Below are positions 36,810 to 45,502 of a DNA stretch of 64,000 nt, piece by piece. The notes under the pieces were generated by a model, which was not told where the DNA came from, did not search any database, and saw only the letters and a program-made list of their open reading frames with translations. The position numbers were made by a program, and so were the translations under genes. The DNA is from an uncultured Pedobacter sp. Lineage in GTDB: Bacteria > Bacteroidota > Bacteroidia > Sphingobacteriales > Sphingobacteriaceae. Every line of letters starts with the position of its first letter. The stretch's first letter is position 1. The DNA is taken from contig NZ_CAJYOJ010000079.1 of NCBI RefSeq assembly GCF_913776295.1, forward strand, positions 78,470 through 142,469, read 5' to 3'.

Positions 36810-38018
36810 TTGCCAGATCAAAGAGTTAGAAAATTGAAAGTGATACACATTACAGCTTCCTATAAACCGGCCTATATTTATGGTGGACCAATACAGAGTG
36901 TGGCAAAGTTGGTTGAGGCATTGGTGAGTTTACGGTTTAGAGAAAATGGGTTATGCATTGATGATGTGCAGGTATTAACGACTACAGCCAATGGGAAAAA
37001 GGAGCTGGCTGTAAAAATCGGCACCCCTGTTTTGGTCGATGGGGTAAGCGTTACCTATTTTAAGCGCCAAACAAAAGATCACAGCCATTTTTCGCTTGGG
37101 TTGTTGTGGGCATTAATAAATACTCTTCGACAGGCTCAGGATGACAAAATAGTGATACACATCCATGCCTGGTGGAACCTGGTGTCAATACTGAGTTGCT
37201 GTGTTGCAAAATGGTATCGTATTCCTGTCGTGCTTTCGCCCCGCGGCATGCTTACCTCCTACACATTAGGCAACCGCAATTCCTTATCAAAAAAAATTAT
37301 CCACGACTTACTCGGGAAACGGCTATTAAGATATTGCCATATTCATTCCACCAGTGAACAGGAAAAGAAAGATATCATTAAAATAATTAAGCCAAAAAGC
37401 ATCACCATAATTCCTAATCTGGTGAGTCTTCCATTTCCGGTTTCCGGTATTCATAAGTCCAATAACGATAAATTTCGCCTGCTGTTCCTCTCCCGTATTG
37501 AACAGAAAAAAGGGCTTGAAATCCTTTTTAAAGCATTGGCGATTGTAAATATCCCTTGGCTATTAACCATTGCAGGTGCAGGAACAGAAGAATATGTACA
37601 AAGTCTGAAGCTTAAAGCAGAAGAACTAAAAATTCATCAACAAATCAACTGGATCGGACACGTGACTAATGAGGATAAATTTGATTTATTGGCCAGGCAC
37701 GATTTAACAGCCTTAACCTCCTATAATGAGAATTTTGCCAATGTGATAGTAGAAAGTTTAAGTGTAGGTACACCGGTACTCATCAGTAAATTTGTTGGTC
37801 TGGCTGATTATGTTGCAGCTAAAAACCTGGGCTGGATTACCGGACTAAAAGTGGAAGAAATTAAAACCGGGATCCTTTCGGCATATGAGGATATCAAACA
37901 AAGAAAAGAAATCAGAACCCTGGCTCCTTTAGTGGTAAATGCTGATTTTAAAGATGATGCATTGGCTAAACAATACGTAGCATGCTATAAAAAAGTTTTG
38001 GCTACCCAATTGCTTTAA
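36810..38018 (+). CDS. GT4 family glycosyltransferase of the exosortase block, with an in-frame repeat insertion
   Basis: GT-B transferase of about 402 residues. YKPAYIYGGPIQSVAKLVEAL is the acceptor glycine loop, FRLLFLSRIEQKKGLEIL opens the donor half, and SYNENFANVIVESLSVG is the EX7E region. The TTG at 36810 is taken as start; starts a few codons later are possible. Between residues about 105 and 113 the chain reads TLRQAQDDK, encoded by a sequence that is a widespread Bacteroidota intergenic repeat (see 37124-37147). It resembles what NCBI calls XrtY-associated glycosyltransferase, from memory. Confidence 0.88.
   Translation: MPDQRVRKLKVIHITASYKPAYIYGGPIQSVAKLVEALVSLRFRENGLCIDDVQVLTTTANGKKELAVKIGTPVLVDGVSVTYFKRQTKDHSHFSLGLLWALINTLRQAQDDKIVIHIHAWWNLVSILSCCVAKWYRIPVVLSPRGMLTSYTLGNRNSLSKKIIHDLLGKRLLRYCHIHSTSEQEKKDIIKIIKPKSITIIPNLVSLPFPVSGIHKSNNDKFRLLFLSRIEQKKGLEILFKALAIVNIPWLLTIAGAGTEEYVQSLKLKAEELKIHQQINWIGHVTNEDKFDLLARHDLTALTSYNENFANVIVESLSVGTPVLISKFVGLADYVAAKNLGWITGLKVEEIKTGILSAYEDIKQRKEIRTLAPLVVNADFKDDALAKQYVACYKKVLATQLL
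37124..37147 (+). repeat. intergenic-type repeat inserted inside a glycosyltransferase gene
   Basis: TCTTCGACAGGCTCAGGATG and the following ACAAA match a short element that is common between genes in Pedobacter, Flavobacterium and relatives (family knowledge). Here it is in frame and encodes LRQAQDDK in the acceptor domain. It shares the GGATGAC end with the palindromes near 62954 and 63875. Confidence 0.6.
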
Positions 38019-38023
38019 CTTAA

Positions 38024-38881
38024 ATGAATCCTAATTTTAGTTTTATTGTTCTAACTTTTAATGAGCAGATGCATCTGCCCAGATTGTTAGCATCTATTAG
38101 AGCCCTACATGCCCCCATATTTATTCTGGATAGCGGAAGTACTGACGAAACCTTGAAAATTGCAGGTAGTTATGGCGCTGAAGTAAAACAGAACCCGTTT
38201 ATAAACCACCCGAAACAATGGGATTTCGCTTTAAAAAACTTTAAGGTAGAAACACCCTGGACGATTGGCCTGGATGCCGATCAGATGGTTACCCCTGAAC
38301 TTTTCGAAATGCTCGCTAATTTCGATGAAAATAAACATCATGATATCAATGGGATTTACTTTAACCGCAAAAACTTTTTTCAGGGAAGCTGGATCAGGTT
38401 TGGCACTTATTATCCTTTTTATATTTTAAAAATGTTCAGAACAGGAATCGGTTTCTCTGATCTGAACGAGAACATGGACCACCGTTTTATTGTTCCGGGT
38501 AAAACCGAAATCTGGAAAAAAGGATGGATTTTGGAAGAAAACCTTAAAGAAAACGATATTGCTTTTTGGAAGGCCAAACATGAACGCTATAGCGACCTGG
38601 TAGCCCAGGAAGAGGTAGAAAGAATGTTAAAGCTGCGTACGCAAAGTTTTAGGCCTAACTTGTCAGGCAGTCCTGATGAAAAGCGGGCATGGTTGAAACA
38701 ATTATGGTGGAAACTTCCACTCGGATTGCGTCCTTATCTTTACTTTGGCTACCGGATGTTTTTTAAACTCGGTATATTTGAAGGCCGTACCGGAATTAAA
38801 TTCCACTATCTCCAGGGTTTTTGGTTTAGAAAACTGGTAGATCGAAAAATTATGGCAATAAAAAAGCAAAATAATATATGA
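38024..38881 (+). CDS. GT2 family glycosyltransferase of the exosortase block
   Basis: GT-A transferase of 285 residues. FIVLTFNEQMHLPRLLASI (about 7-25), LDSGSTDETLKIA (about 36-48) and the DXD motif LDADQM (about 83-88) are seen. The C-terminal part (WLKQLWWKLPLGLRPYLYFG) has an amphipathic, membrane-associating look found in WaaE/KdtX-like GT2 enzymes. The stop overlaps the exosortase start by 4 nt (ATGA), giving direct translational coupling. Confidence 0.92.
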   Translation: MNPNFSFIVLTFNEQMHLPRLLASIRALHAPIFILDSGSTDETLKIAGSYGAEVKQNPFINHPKQWDFALKNFKVETPWTIGLDADQMVTPELFEMLANFDENKHHDINGIYFNRKNFFQGSWIRFGTYYPFYILKMFRTGIGFSDLNENMDHRFIVPGKTEIWKKGWILEENLKENDIAFWKAKHERYSDLVAQEEVERMLKLRTQSFRPNLSGSPDEKRAWLKQLWWKLPLGLRPYLYFGYRMFFKLGIFEGRTGIKFHYLQGFWFRKLVDRKIMAIKKQNNI

Positions 38882-39459
38882 CTCCTGAAGAAGCAAAAAA
38901 AGATGCGAATAAAAAGGCCATTAAATTTCTGATTGTGCTTTTTATCTTATACATCCTGTTTACCCAGGGCAATCTGTTTATGAACAGCGTAATGACACCT
39001 GGCTCAAGATTTTATAATGCCTATATTGCCGATCACTTCGATTATATCCAGGGCTTGAAAACGGCACTGATTGTACCCGCGGTATGGATGATTAAAGCAT
39101 TTGGTCTTTATGCCATCTATAACAAAATGGACGTGATGGTTGTTGCCGGGCCTTACCTCAGGATCAACTATTCTTGCCTGGGTCTTGGCGTAATGAGTTT
39201 TCTGGCTGCATTTGTACTGGCATTTCCTGCCTCGTGGAAGTCCAGGATCAAAATGCTTTGTATTGGTATTTTAACCATTTATATACTCAATATATTTCGC
39301 ATTGCAGGATTAGGTATTTTATTGGGACTTTTTAAATCTCAACGGAAAAATTTCACTTATCACCATGAAGTTTTTAACATCATTGTGTATATCTGTGTGT
39401 TTACCATGCTTTATTTCTGGATTAAAAGAAACAACAGACCGAAAATAACCAAGCCATAA
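38878..39459 (+). CDS. exosortase family protein
   Basis: Integral membrane cysteine protease/transpeptidase-like protein, 193 residues with about five to six membrane segments. The exosortase catalytic set is visible: Cys100 in INYSCLGLGVMS, Arg141 in LNIFRIAGLG, and His162/163 in YHHEVFN. In characterised systems exosortases recognise a C-terminal motif-helix-basic tail and co-occur with exopolysaccharide genes. It is coupled to the upstream GT2 gene and followed by an acyltransferase and a terminator. The likely substrates in the window are the small proteins at 9320-11619. It is shorter than EpsH/XrtA (about 300 residues), as in the small Bacteroidota exosortases; I recall the name XrtY for similar proteins. 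Confidence 0.88.
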   Translation: MTPEEAKKDANKKAIKFLIVLFILYILFTQGNLFMNSVMTPGSRFYNAYIADHFDYIQGLKTALIVPAVWMIKAFGLYAIYNKMDVMVVAGPYLRINYSCLGLGVMSFLAAFVLAFPASWKSRIKMLCIGILTIYILNIFRIAGLGILLGLFKSQRKNFTYHHEVFNIIVYICVFTMLYFWIKRNNRPKITKP

Positions 39460-39480
39460 TTGCACTTCTAAAAGATTATT

Positions 39481-40035
39481 TTGCTAAAAACACAACTTCA
39501 TAAAAATTTTGATACGGGCAATTTTAAGATTGGCGCCAGCAAACTAAAGCAATTGCTCTGGTATTTTACCAATGTTTTTTTCTTTAAAAGCGGGATAATG
39601 CCAATCAGTTCGATACTGGTTGTATTGCTACGGTTGTTCGGCGCAAAAGTAGGTAAAGAGGTTCGCATCAAGCCAGGCATTTACATTAAGTACCCATGGA
39701 AACTGGAAATTGATGACTTCAGCTGGTTGGCAGATTGTTACCTGGATAACCTGGATGAGATTAAAATAGGGAAAAATTGCTGCATTTCACAACAGGCGGT
39801 TCTCATTACAGGAAATCACAATTATACCAATACCAAGTTTAGCCTCATTACCGGACCGATTGTGCTTGAAGATGGTGCATGGATTGGTGCCAGGGCTACC
39901 GTTGGCCCCGGCGTAACGATACACAGCCATGCAGTTTTAACCATGGGCAGTGTTGCGACAAAAAACCTGATGCCTTATGCCATTTACCACGGCACCCCAG
40001 CTATCCAGGTTAAAGACCGTGTGATAAAAGCTTAA
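39481..40035 (+). CDS. WcaF-like hexapeptide acyltransferase
   Basis: Left-handed beta-helix acetyltransferase of 184 residues, like colanic-acid acetyltransferases. RLFGAKVGKEVRIKPGIYI (about 55-73) leads into the helix, ITGNHNYTN (about 109-117) holds the catalytic-type His, and VLEDGAWIGARATVGPGVTI continues the hexapeptide turns. The TTG at 39481 is the start used; it keeps the N-terminal helix. Last gene of the operon, 27 nt before an intrinsic terminator. Confidence 0.9.
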   Translation: MLKTQLHKNFDTGNFKIGASKLKQLLWYFTNVFFFKSGIMPISSILVVLLRLFGAKVGKEVRIKPGIYIKYPWKLEIDDFSWLADCYLDNLDEIKIGKNCCISQQAVLITGNHNYTNTKFSLITGPIVLEDGAWIGARATVGPGVTIHSHAVLTMGSVATKNLMPYAIYHGTPAIQVKDRVIKA

Positions 40036-40062
40036 TATCAAATTCAAAATAGAAACATCATG

Positions 40063-40092
40063 CGGATTGCTAAACAGCAATCCGTTTTTTAT
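40063..40092 (+). terminator. intrinsic terminator of the polysaccharide operon
   Basis: A perfect 9-bp stem CGGATTGCT/AGCAATCCG with a 4-nt loop AAAC is followed by six T residues. It lies 28 nt after the last acyltransferase stop codon, and marks the 3' border of the cluster. Confidence 0.93.
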
Positions 40093-40228
40093 TGTGACTG
40101 CCATTCACTTGATAAATATCAATTAGTAAAAGATGGTTTTAACCATCAAAAATGCACCAGTTAAAAAAATTATCAGGACATTTGCATATTAGTCGCTTCA
40201 ATCTGTTCAAGTTGGTAAATTTCAAATT

Positions 40229-40624
40229 ATGAAGAATAAGTATTTCTTATCCTCTAATCTAATTTTAATTACATTTTTAATTGGGATCGTAAATCTGTTT
40301 TTCTATGACTATGAAAGTACGCAAGAATTTGTGGTACTCATCTTTATCCTGATTTTAAGATACATCCTCTTTGTCCTGATTAAACGGCGCTTTGAATGGA
40401 GCAAATACCTTTTAATATTTATTATTGCAAGAAGTGTCTATCGTTTATGTGTGGTGTTTGCAGATGTGGATGCCATCCCGGTAACCAAAATAAATCTGGT
40501 ATTGCAATTGGTAATGTCGGTAATCGCTTTTGGAGTTCTGTTTGTTTTTCCAAAACTGAAAGAGTGGATGCATGACAGAAAAAAGTATTTTTCTCCTACT
40601 GCAGTAACCAATCCGCAGCATTAG
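40229..40624 (+). CDS. small four-helix membrane protein of unknown function
   Basis: Hydrophobic protein of 131 residues with four membrane segments (about 8-26, 33-51, 59-76, 88-107) and a charged C-terminal tail (KLKEWMHDRKKYF). No recognised domain. It stands alone between the operon terminator and pepE, with its own upstream space of about 190 nt in which I see no other gene. Confidence 0.7.
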   Translation: MKNKYFLSSNLILITFLIGIVNLFFYDYESTQEFVVLIFILILRYILFVLIKRRFEWSKYLLIFIIARSVYRLCVVFADVDAIPVTKINLVLQLVMSVIAFGVLFVFPKLKEWMHDRKKYFSPTAVTNPQH

Positions 40625-40831
40625 TTTGTTATTTTCTTAGCCCAATCTTTCGAACAAAAAACATCCGATCAGTTGTTGTCAATTGATCTTTGATCGACTC
40701 TATAATTTTTTAGGAACCCATTTCCATTCCCCCATTCCAAATTTCATCATTTAAGACAATAATTCTATTTTATTAAGCCTAAAGGCAATTTTTTCATTCG
40801 AAAAGCCTATAATTGCCTGCAAAGTAAAAAA

Positions 40832-41527
40832 ATGAACGTTATCCTAGCTTCTACCTCTACCCTATACGGAGGCAATTACCTGGAATACCTCAAAGATGAG
40901 CTCATTATGCTCTTTGACGGATTAGATGAAATTATATTTATCCCGTTTGCGAGGCCGGGAGGCATTTCGCATGAAGCGTATACAAAAAAGGCCGAGGATT
41001 TTTTCTCGACTTTAAACATCAATATTAAAGGACTGCATGAATTTAAAGACCCCATTAGTGCTATAAGTACTGCCAAAGGTTTTTTTACAGGCGGCGGAAA
41101 TACCTTTTTGCTGGTAAAAACCCTCCATGAGTTGGGGCTAATGACGCATCTTCGCGAAAACATCAAATCGGGCAAGCCTTATTTAGGCTGTAGTGCTGGC
41201 AGCAACATTGCTGGCCTGAATATGAAAACCACCAACGACATGCCCATCGTATATCCTTCTTCTTTTGAATGTATGGGACTGGTACCTTTTAACATCAATC
41301 CACATTACCTTGACCCTATTCCGGAATTAAAACATAACGGCGAAACCAGGGAAACAAGGATTATGGAGTTTTTGACACAAAACAACACGAAAGTAATAGG
41401 CCTGCGGGAAGGAAACTGGATCAGGATATCAGGCGACAGCATCACTACTGAAGGCGGTGAAAACACCAGGATTTTTGAAACAGGAAAAGCTCCTTATGAA
41501 TGCCCGCCCGGTAGTTCGTTATTATAA
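40832..41527 (+). CDS. pepE: dipeptidase E (alpha-aspartyl dipeptidase, peptidase S51)
   Basis: Cytoplasmic serine peptidase of 231 residues hydrolysing N-terminal Asp-X dipeptides. The nucleophile is Ser121 in LGCSAGSNIAG, with FFTGGGNTFLL (about 87-97) and FNINPHYLDP (about 149-158, the family His). Length and motifs match PepE. It ends in front of a strong hairpin shared with the converging MFS gene. Confidence 0.95.
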   Translation: MNVILASTSTLYGGNYLEYLKDELIMLFDGLDEIIFIPFARPGGISHEAYTKKAEDFFSTLNINIKGLHEFKDPISAISTAKGFFTGGGNTFLLVKTLHELGLMTHLRENIKSGKPYLGCSAGSNIAGLNMKTTNDMPIVYPSSFECMGLVPFNINPHYLDPIPELKHNGETRETRIMEFLTQNNTKVIGLREGNWIRISGDSITTEGGENTRIFETGKAPYECPPGSSLL

Positions 41528-41571
41528 TTTATCAAGTAGCGTTATGGCTATTCTAAAATTAAACTCGAATA

Positions 41572-41612
41572 GCTACAAGTTTATGATCTGCCCAGCATCA
41601 TAAACTTGTAGC
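41572..41612. terminator. bidirectional hairpin terminator between pepE and the MFS gene
   Basis: GCTACAAGTTTATGAT (41572-41587) and ATCATAAACTTGTAGC (41597-41612) form a perfect 16-bp stem around a 9-nt loop between two convergent genes. T/A-rich flanks on both sides are short, so termination is probable rather than certain. Confidence 0.7.
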
Positions 41613-41653
41613 CTGTATATCTACTAAAAATCATTCTGTAAGGCGGCACTTCG

Positions 41654-42925
41654 CTACGCCACCACAGCACTGGTCTTTTTTCGTGAACGGAGGTAGATCA
41701 CCAATCCGCCAAAAGCAACAATTAATATAATAGGTATAATCAAAGTTGCCCGTAGAATCTCCGGACCTGCGAGGTTTTTGGCATTGGCCAGCGCAAGTGC
41801 ATATTCAGAATTTTCCGGTGCTTTCAGATAAGCATCAAATGAAGCACCTGCGGGCAGATGTTTAACAATCAGGCTATCGTAGAAACTCCCCATAAACATG
41901 GTATAAACAGAAACCGCAAACATCCCCGCCCCTCCCATTAAGTTTAAACCAAGGGCGCCTGATTTCGGAACATTTTCGGCAACAAAACCGATCATGGTTG
42001 GCCAGAAATAACAAACACCTATACCGAAAACGATTGCCGCAAAGAATACCGAACTTCCGGTAAAAGTACTTAACATGTAGAGCCCTGCAGCGGCAAATAT
42101 GGCTGATAAAAGCAGTACCCCCTGTGGTGCCAGTCGGTGCACAACAGGTTCAGCAAAACCCCTGCCAATTACCATGATTCCAGTGGTTAGCGTAAGCAAT
42201 AAGATGGCATTGTCTGTAACGTTCTTTAACAGTAAACCTATCCATTGTCCGGTAAATAATTCGGTGATGGCAGTACCAAACATGCAGATGAACATAAAGA
42301 TAAACAACGGAGAAAGCACTGCTTTATACATATCTGAACTGGAATAACCAGACGATACCCTTTCGGTAACCGGAAAATCCAACTTTGAAAATAAATATCC
42401 ATAAATTAAGGTCGGAATAATCATCATGGCTACCTGCACTTTCCAGCCTAGCCCAAGCTGAACAAATAGGGTAACCAATAAGGTACCAATTACAATTCCG
42501 CCCGGAAACCATAGGTGGAAGTGGTTTAATTTAGTTGTTTTATTTGCGGGGTATAAAGCGGCAACTAATGGGTTACAGGCAGCTTCTACAGTACCATTGG
42601 CAATACCTATGAGCAAGGTGGATAAAAAAAGGCTCCAATAGCCCTGGGCAAAAATCGTAAGGATGATACCCGCCAGATGAAAAATAAAGGCCATCACCAG
42701 CAAACGTTTCATGCCGATAAGATCTACTACAAATCCTCCAACTACAATGGCCAGCGGAAACCCCCAGAAGGCAGCGGCCGTAATGGTACCCAATTGGGAG
42801 GTACTGAGTTGAAAATCAATACCCAACTGATTCATGATCCCGGCACGGATTCCAAAGGAAAGCGACGTGACGAGTAATGCAAGGCAACTTGCCCAGAATA
42901 ATTTTGTGGTTTTAATGTTAAGCAT
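41654..42925 (-). CDS. MFS transporter, sugar-permease-like
   Basis: Twelve-segment membrane transporter of 423 residues. GGFVVDLIGMKRLLV (about 62-76) is the loop 2-3 MFS signature, and NGTVEAACNPLVAALYP (about 109-125) with HFHLWFPGG (about 134-142) recalls the FucP/nucleoside-sugar symporter branch. The substrate is uncertain; fucose- or glucose-type sugars are plausible. Convergent with pepE. Confidence 0.88.
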   Translation of the reverse strand: MLNIKTTKLFWASCLALLVTSLSFGIRAGIMNQLGIDFQLSTSQLGTITAAAFWGFPLAIVVGGFVVDLIGMKRLLVMAFIFHLAGIILTIFAQGYWSLFLSTLLIGIANGTVEAACNPLVAALYPANKTTKLNHFHLWFPGGIVIGTLLVTLFVQLGLGWKVQVAMMIIPTLIYGYLFSKLDFPVTERVSSGYSSSDMYKAVLSPLFIFMFICMFGTAITELFTGQWIGLLLKNVTDNAILLLTLTTGIMVIGRGFAEPVVHRLAPQGVLLLSAIFAAAGLYMLSTFTGSSVFFAAIVFGIGVCYFWPTMIGFVAENVPKSGALGLNLMGGAGMFAVSVYTMFMGSFYDSLIVKHLPAGASFDAYLKAPENSEYALALANAKNLAGPEILRATLIIPIILIVAFGGLVIYLRSRKKTSAVVA

Positions 42926-43372
42926 AAGCTCAGATTTAGTTTATAATTGGTTTTTAATTTCAGAAGAAGATTTTAAGTATCAGGAAAGTCTACGCTACCA
43001 CCAAAAAAATTTATTGTAATTTTTACTTGAACCCAGCGGGACGAATAGCCCAAACCTTTTACTAAGACCCTTAGGCAAGAAATATGCTGATTTTTAAACC
43101 AGCTTGCTAATTTAGTGAGTTGGCGCTCCTCCATTTTCATTGGAATATTTGGTTTTATAACACGCAAAATCAGTGTTAAGGGTAGATGATGATCGTTAAT
43201 CGCCATAATAATAAACAATTGGATCGATTAATGCAACGACTAATGACAAACTTTATTCGTTTTCAGCTAATCTCTGGTAGTCGAGTAATGGTGTATCTCA
43301 AATTGCTAAATTTGATTTTATCCCTGTTAATCTATAAATTGAGGCAAAATATTATCCAGGTACCATTACCCT
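42926..43372. other. gene-free stretch between divergent genes
   Basis: 447 nt between the MFS gene and a secreted-protein gene read in opposite directions. An 81-codon minus-strand frame inside it shows no domain and looks like chance. The stretch presumably holds both promoters. I see no strong repeat or hairpin. Confidence 0.5.
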
Positions 43373-44122
43373 ATGAAAAGCTATCTTTCTATTATCCTTT
43401 TGGCCATTTCGTTGTCTGTTCAGGCACAATCTAACACGGCAAATTATAAATATATCATTGTTCCAGAGAAATTCAGTTTTCTAAAGCAAATTAACCAGTA
43501 TGGCTTAAATACCCTAACCAAGGCTTTATTTGAGGACAAGGGCTTTACAGTATATTTTGATAATACCGAAATTCCACAGGAAATAGCGGCTGACAGATGT
43601 AAAGCCCTTACTGTTGATCTGCAGGAAAAAAACAGCATGTTCGTAACTAATCTTAGCCTCATACTTAAAGATTGTAAGGGCGCTGTAGTTATAAAAAGTA
43701 AAGAAGGTAAAAGCCGGGAGAAAGAATATAATACATCCTATAATATGGCATTACGAGATGCTTTTACCTCTTTTAATGATTTCAATTATATAGCTGATCA
43801 ACCTACTACCGCAACCAACGCAACACCGTTACCAGCCAATACAAACGCGCGGACCGAGCCTGTACCTATTAATCAAGCTACAGCTGCCAAAACAGAACAA
43901 AAAGAAGCCTTATTATATGCACAGCCTGTAAATAATGGTTATCAACTCATAGATGCAACACCGAAAATTGTAATGACTTTACTGAAAACTTCTATGGAGG
44001 ATTGTTATATTTCGAACAAGGGCAATGCAAACGGCATCGTTATTAAAAAGAATGGCCGTTGGTTTTTTGAGTACTATAAAAACAACACCCTTGTTTCCGA
44101 AGAATTATCGATTAAGTTCTAG
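43373..44122 (+). CDS. secreted protein of unknown function
   Basis: Protein of 249 residues with a clear signal peptide (1-19, ending SVQAQ). The mature part has an alternating charged beta-type pattern (KYIIVPEKFSFLKQINQYG and KGFTVYFDN), a Thr/Asn/Pro-rich linker (about 144-170) and a C-terminal beta segment. Proteins starting 'YKYIIVPxKFxFLKxxNQY' are recurrent conserved hypotheticals in Bacteroidota; no function is known to me. Confidence 0.82.
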   Translation: MKSYLSIILLAISLSVQAQSNTANYKYIIVPEKFSFLKQINQYGLNTLTKALFEDKGFTVYFDNTEIPQEIAADRCKALTVDLQEKNSMFVTNLSLILKDCKGAVVIKSKEGKSREKEYNTSYNMALRDAFTSFNDFNYIADQPTTATNATPLPANTNARTEPVPINQATAAKTEQKEALLYAQPVNNGYQLIDATPKIVMTLLKTSMEDCYISNKGNANGIVIKKNGRWFFEYYKNNTLVSEELSIKF

Positions 44123-44537
44123 TAGTTACAGCAATAGGTATTTACAAAATTTATGGTATGAATAGCAGCATGTTCATACAACCAGACAAATTTGTCAGTT
44201 GTAGCATGACCGTGATAACAGTTGATAAAAACAATCTTCAATATCGTAATGCGAGTGCTCAAAGATTAGTTCAACTGAGCGCTCTGCGGTTCGCCCCTGC
44301 CAGATAATAACCGGAACATCACGACAGGCAGAACCTGTTACACGGCAGTCCCTTCCTTTAAATTTAGTCTTCAGATTAGCCTGTTGGTATTGCTCCGGAT
44401 GTTTAGGGCGATAAATCTGATCAATTAAATCTGATATCTAAACCCGTTAAAAAGTATAGACACTTTTTACCCGATTTTTAAGCCCGTTCGTCGAGGATTA
44501 AGCTGCGTTGGTATAATTGACGATTTTCTGCTGCAAC
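44123..44537. other. gene-free stretch upstream of the head-GIN-like gene
   Basis: No reading frame is convincing. AAAAAGT...ACTTTTT near 44450 is a short inverted repeat. The stretch probably contains the promoter for the gene at 44608; its long leader includes the hairpin at 44538-44570. Confidence 0.45.
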
Positions 44538-44570
44538 GTTTTGTAGATCGCAACGTCTTATCTACAAAAC
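44538..44570 (+). promoter_or_regulatory. perfect hairpin in the leader of the head-GIN-like gene
   Basis: GTTTTGTAGAT (44538-44548) and ATCTACAAAAC (44560-44570) form a perfect 11-bp stem with an 11-nt loop, ending 37 nt before the ATG at 44608. No T-run follows, so it is not a standard terminator; an mRNA-stabilising or regulatory leader is possible. Confidence 0.5.
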
Positions 44571-44607
44571 AACAACAAATATTAATAAAAATATAAACAA
44601 CAGCATT

Positions 44608-45204
44608 ATGAAAACCTCTATCAAAACCCTAACAAAATCAGTATTAGCAGCTATCGTTTTAAGTTCTGCAATTTTCTCCACAAGTGTAATGGCTGGCGAG
44701 AAGCAGCCAATCAAAATTTCAATGCCTAAAAATGTGCAACAAGTTAGTGTAAGCGGAAAGGTAGAAGTTACGCTGGTACAAGGAGACAAAGAGGGTGTAA
44801 GCTATAATGAAGATAACGCTGGTAGAGTAAAAGTGATCCAAGATGGACATGCCTTAAAAATCAGTTCGGCTGATGGAAATCTGGCTAAGATTACCGTTCA
44901 TGTAAAAAACATTTTTAGGGTACAGGCTTCCGGGAATGCGGTGGTTAAAACTGCCGGTAAATTAAATTCAAAATATCTTCAATTATTCCTAAGCGGAGAG
45001 GCTGTTGCAGCAATAGACTCCAATACCGAAGGTTTATATACCGTAATTGAAGATCTGGCCGATTTAAAATTAAGCGGCGCTACACAAGAACATATCCTGG
45101 TGATGGGCAGCACACCAAAACTTAATTTAGACAGATTTGCCGCGTTGAAAACACAAATGAGTACTCCGGTGAGTGCAACGCAAACGGCATCCCTTGCAAA
45201 ATAA
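44608..45204 (+). CDS. secreted head-GIN-domain-like (DUF2807) protein
   Basis: Protein of 198 residues. A signal peptide (1-30, ending SVMA) is followed by one repetitive beta region: VSVSGKVEVTLVQGD (about 48-62), then ITVHVKNIFRVQASGNAVV (about 95-113), LFLSGEAVAAID and LKLSGATQEHI. The recurring xxxSGxAxV steps are like the DUF2807 'putative auto-transporter adhesin, head GIN' beta-solenoid, though shorter than usual. Surface or periplasmic location is likely. A good terminator follows. Confidence 0.72.
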   Translation: MKTSIKTLTKSVLAAIVLSSAIFSTSVMAGEKQPIKISMPKNVQQVSVSGKVEVTLVQGDKEGVSYNEDNAGRVKVIQDGHALKISSADGNLAKITVHVKNIFRVQASGNAVVKTAGKLNSKYLQLFLSGEAVAAIDSNTEGLYTVIEDLADLKLSGATQEHILVMGSTPKLNLDRFAALKTQMSTPVSATQTASLAK

Positions 45205-45228
45205 CACGATAAAATTTAAATGGTATAG

Positions 45229-45259
45229 GAGCGATGAAATTTATTCATCGCTCTTTTTT
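45229..45259 (+). terminator. intrinsic terminator after the head-GIN-like gene
   Basis: Perfect 10-bp stem GAGCGATGAA/TTCATCGCTC with a 5-nt loop and six T residues, 24 nt after the stop codon. Confidence 0.93.
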
Positions 45260-45502
45260 GTTTATATAGCTGCCAGAACCATTAGCGTATTAACTGTCCA
45301 GACTGTACCTGCCGAAACAGGAGCCAGCTTGCTATGTATTTTTTTTGATAAACTAACCCTTTACATTATTTTTGATAAATCGTTTTACTAATTTGGCGTA
45401 TTAAAAAGATTTACATGATTAATGATACAGATGACCCCACATCAATGGCTGTTACCTCTTTTTTAAAAAATCCTTTTGCTCCATCCAATTAAAAGTCCAA
45501 AC

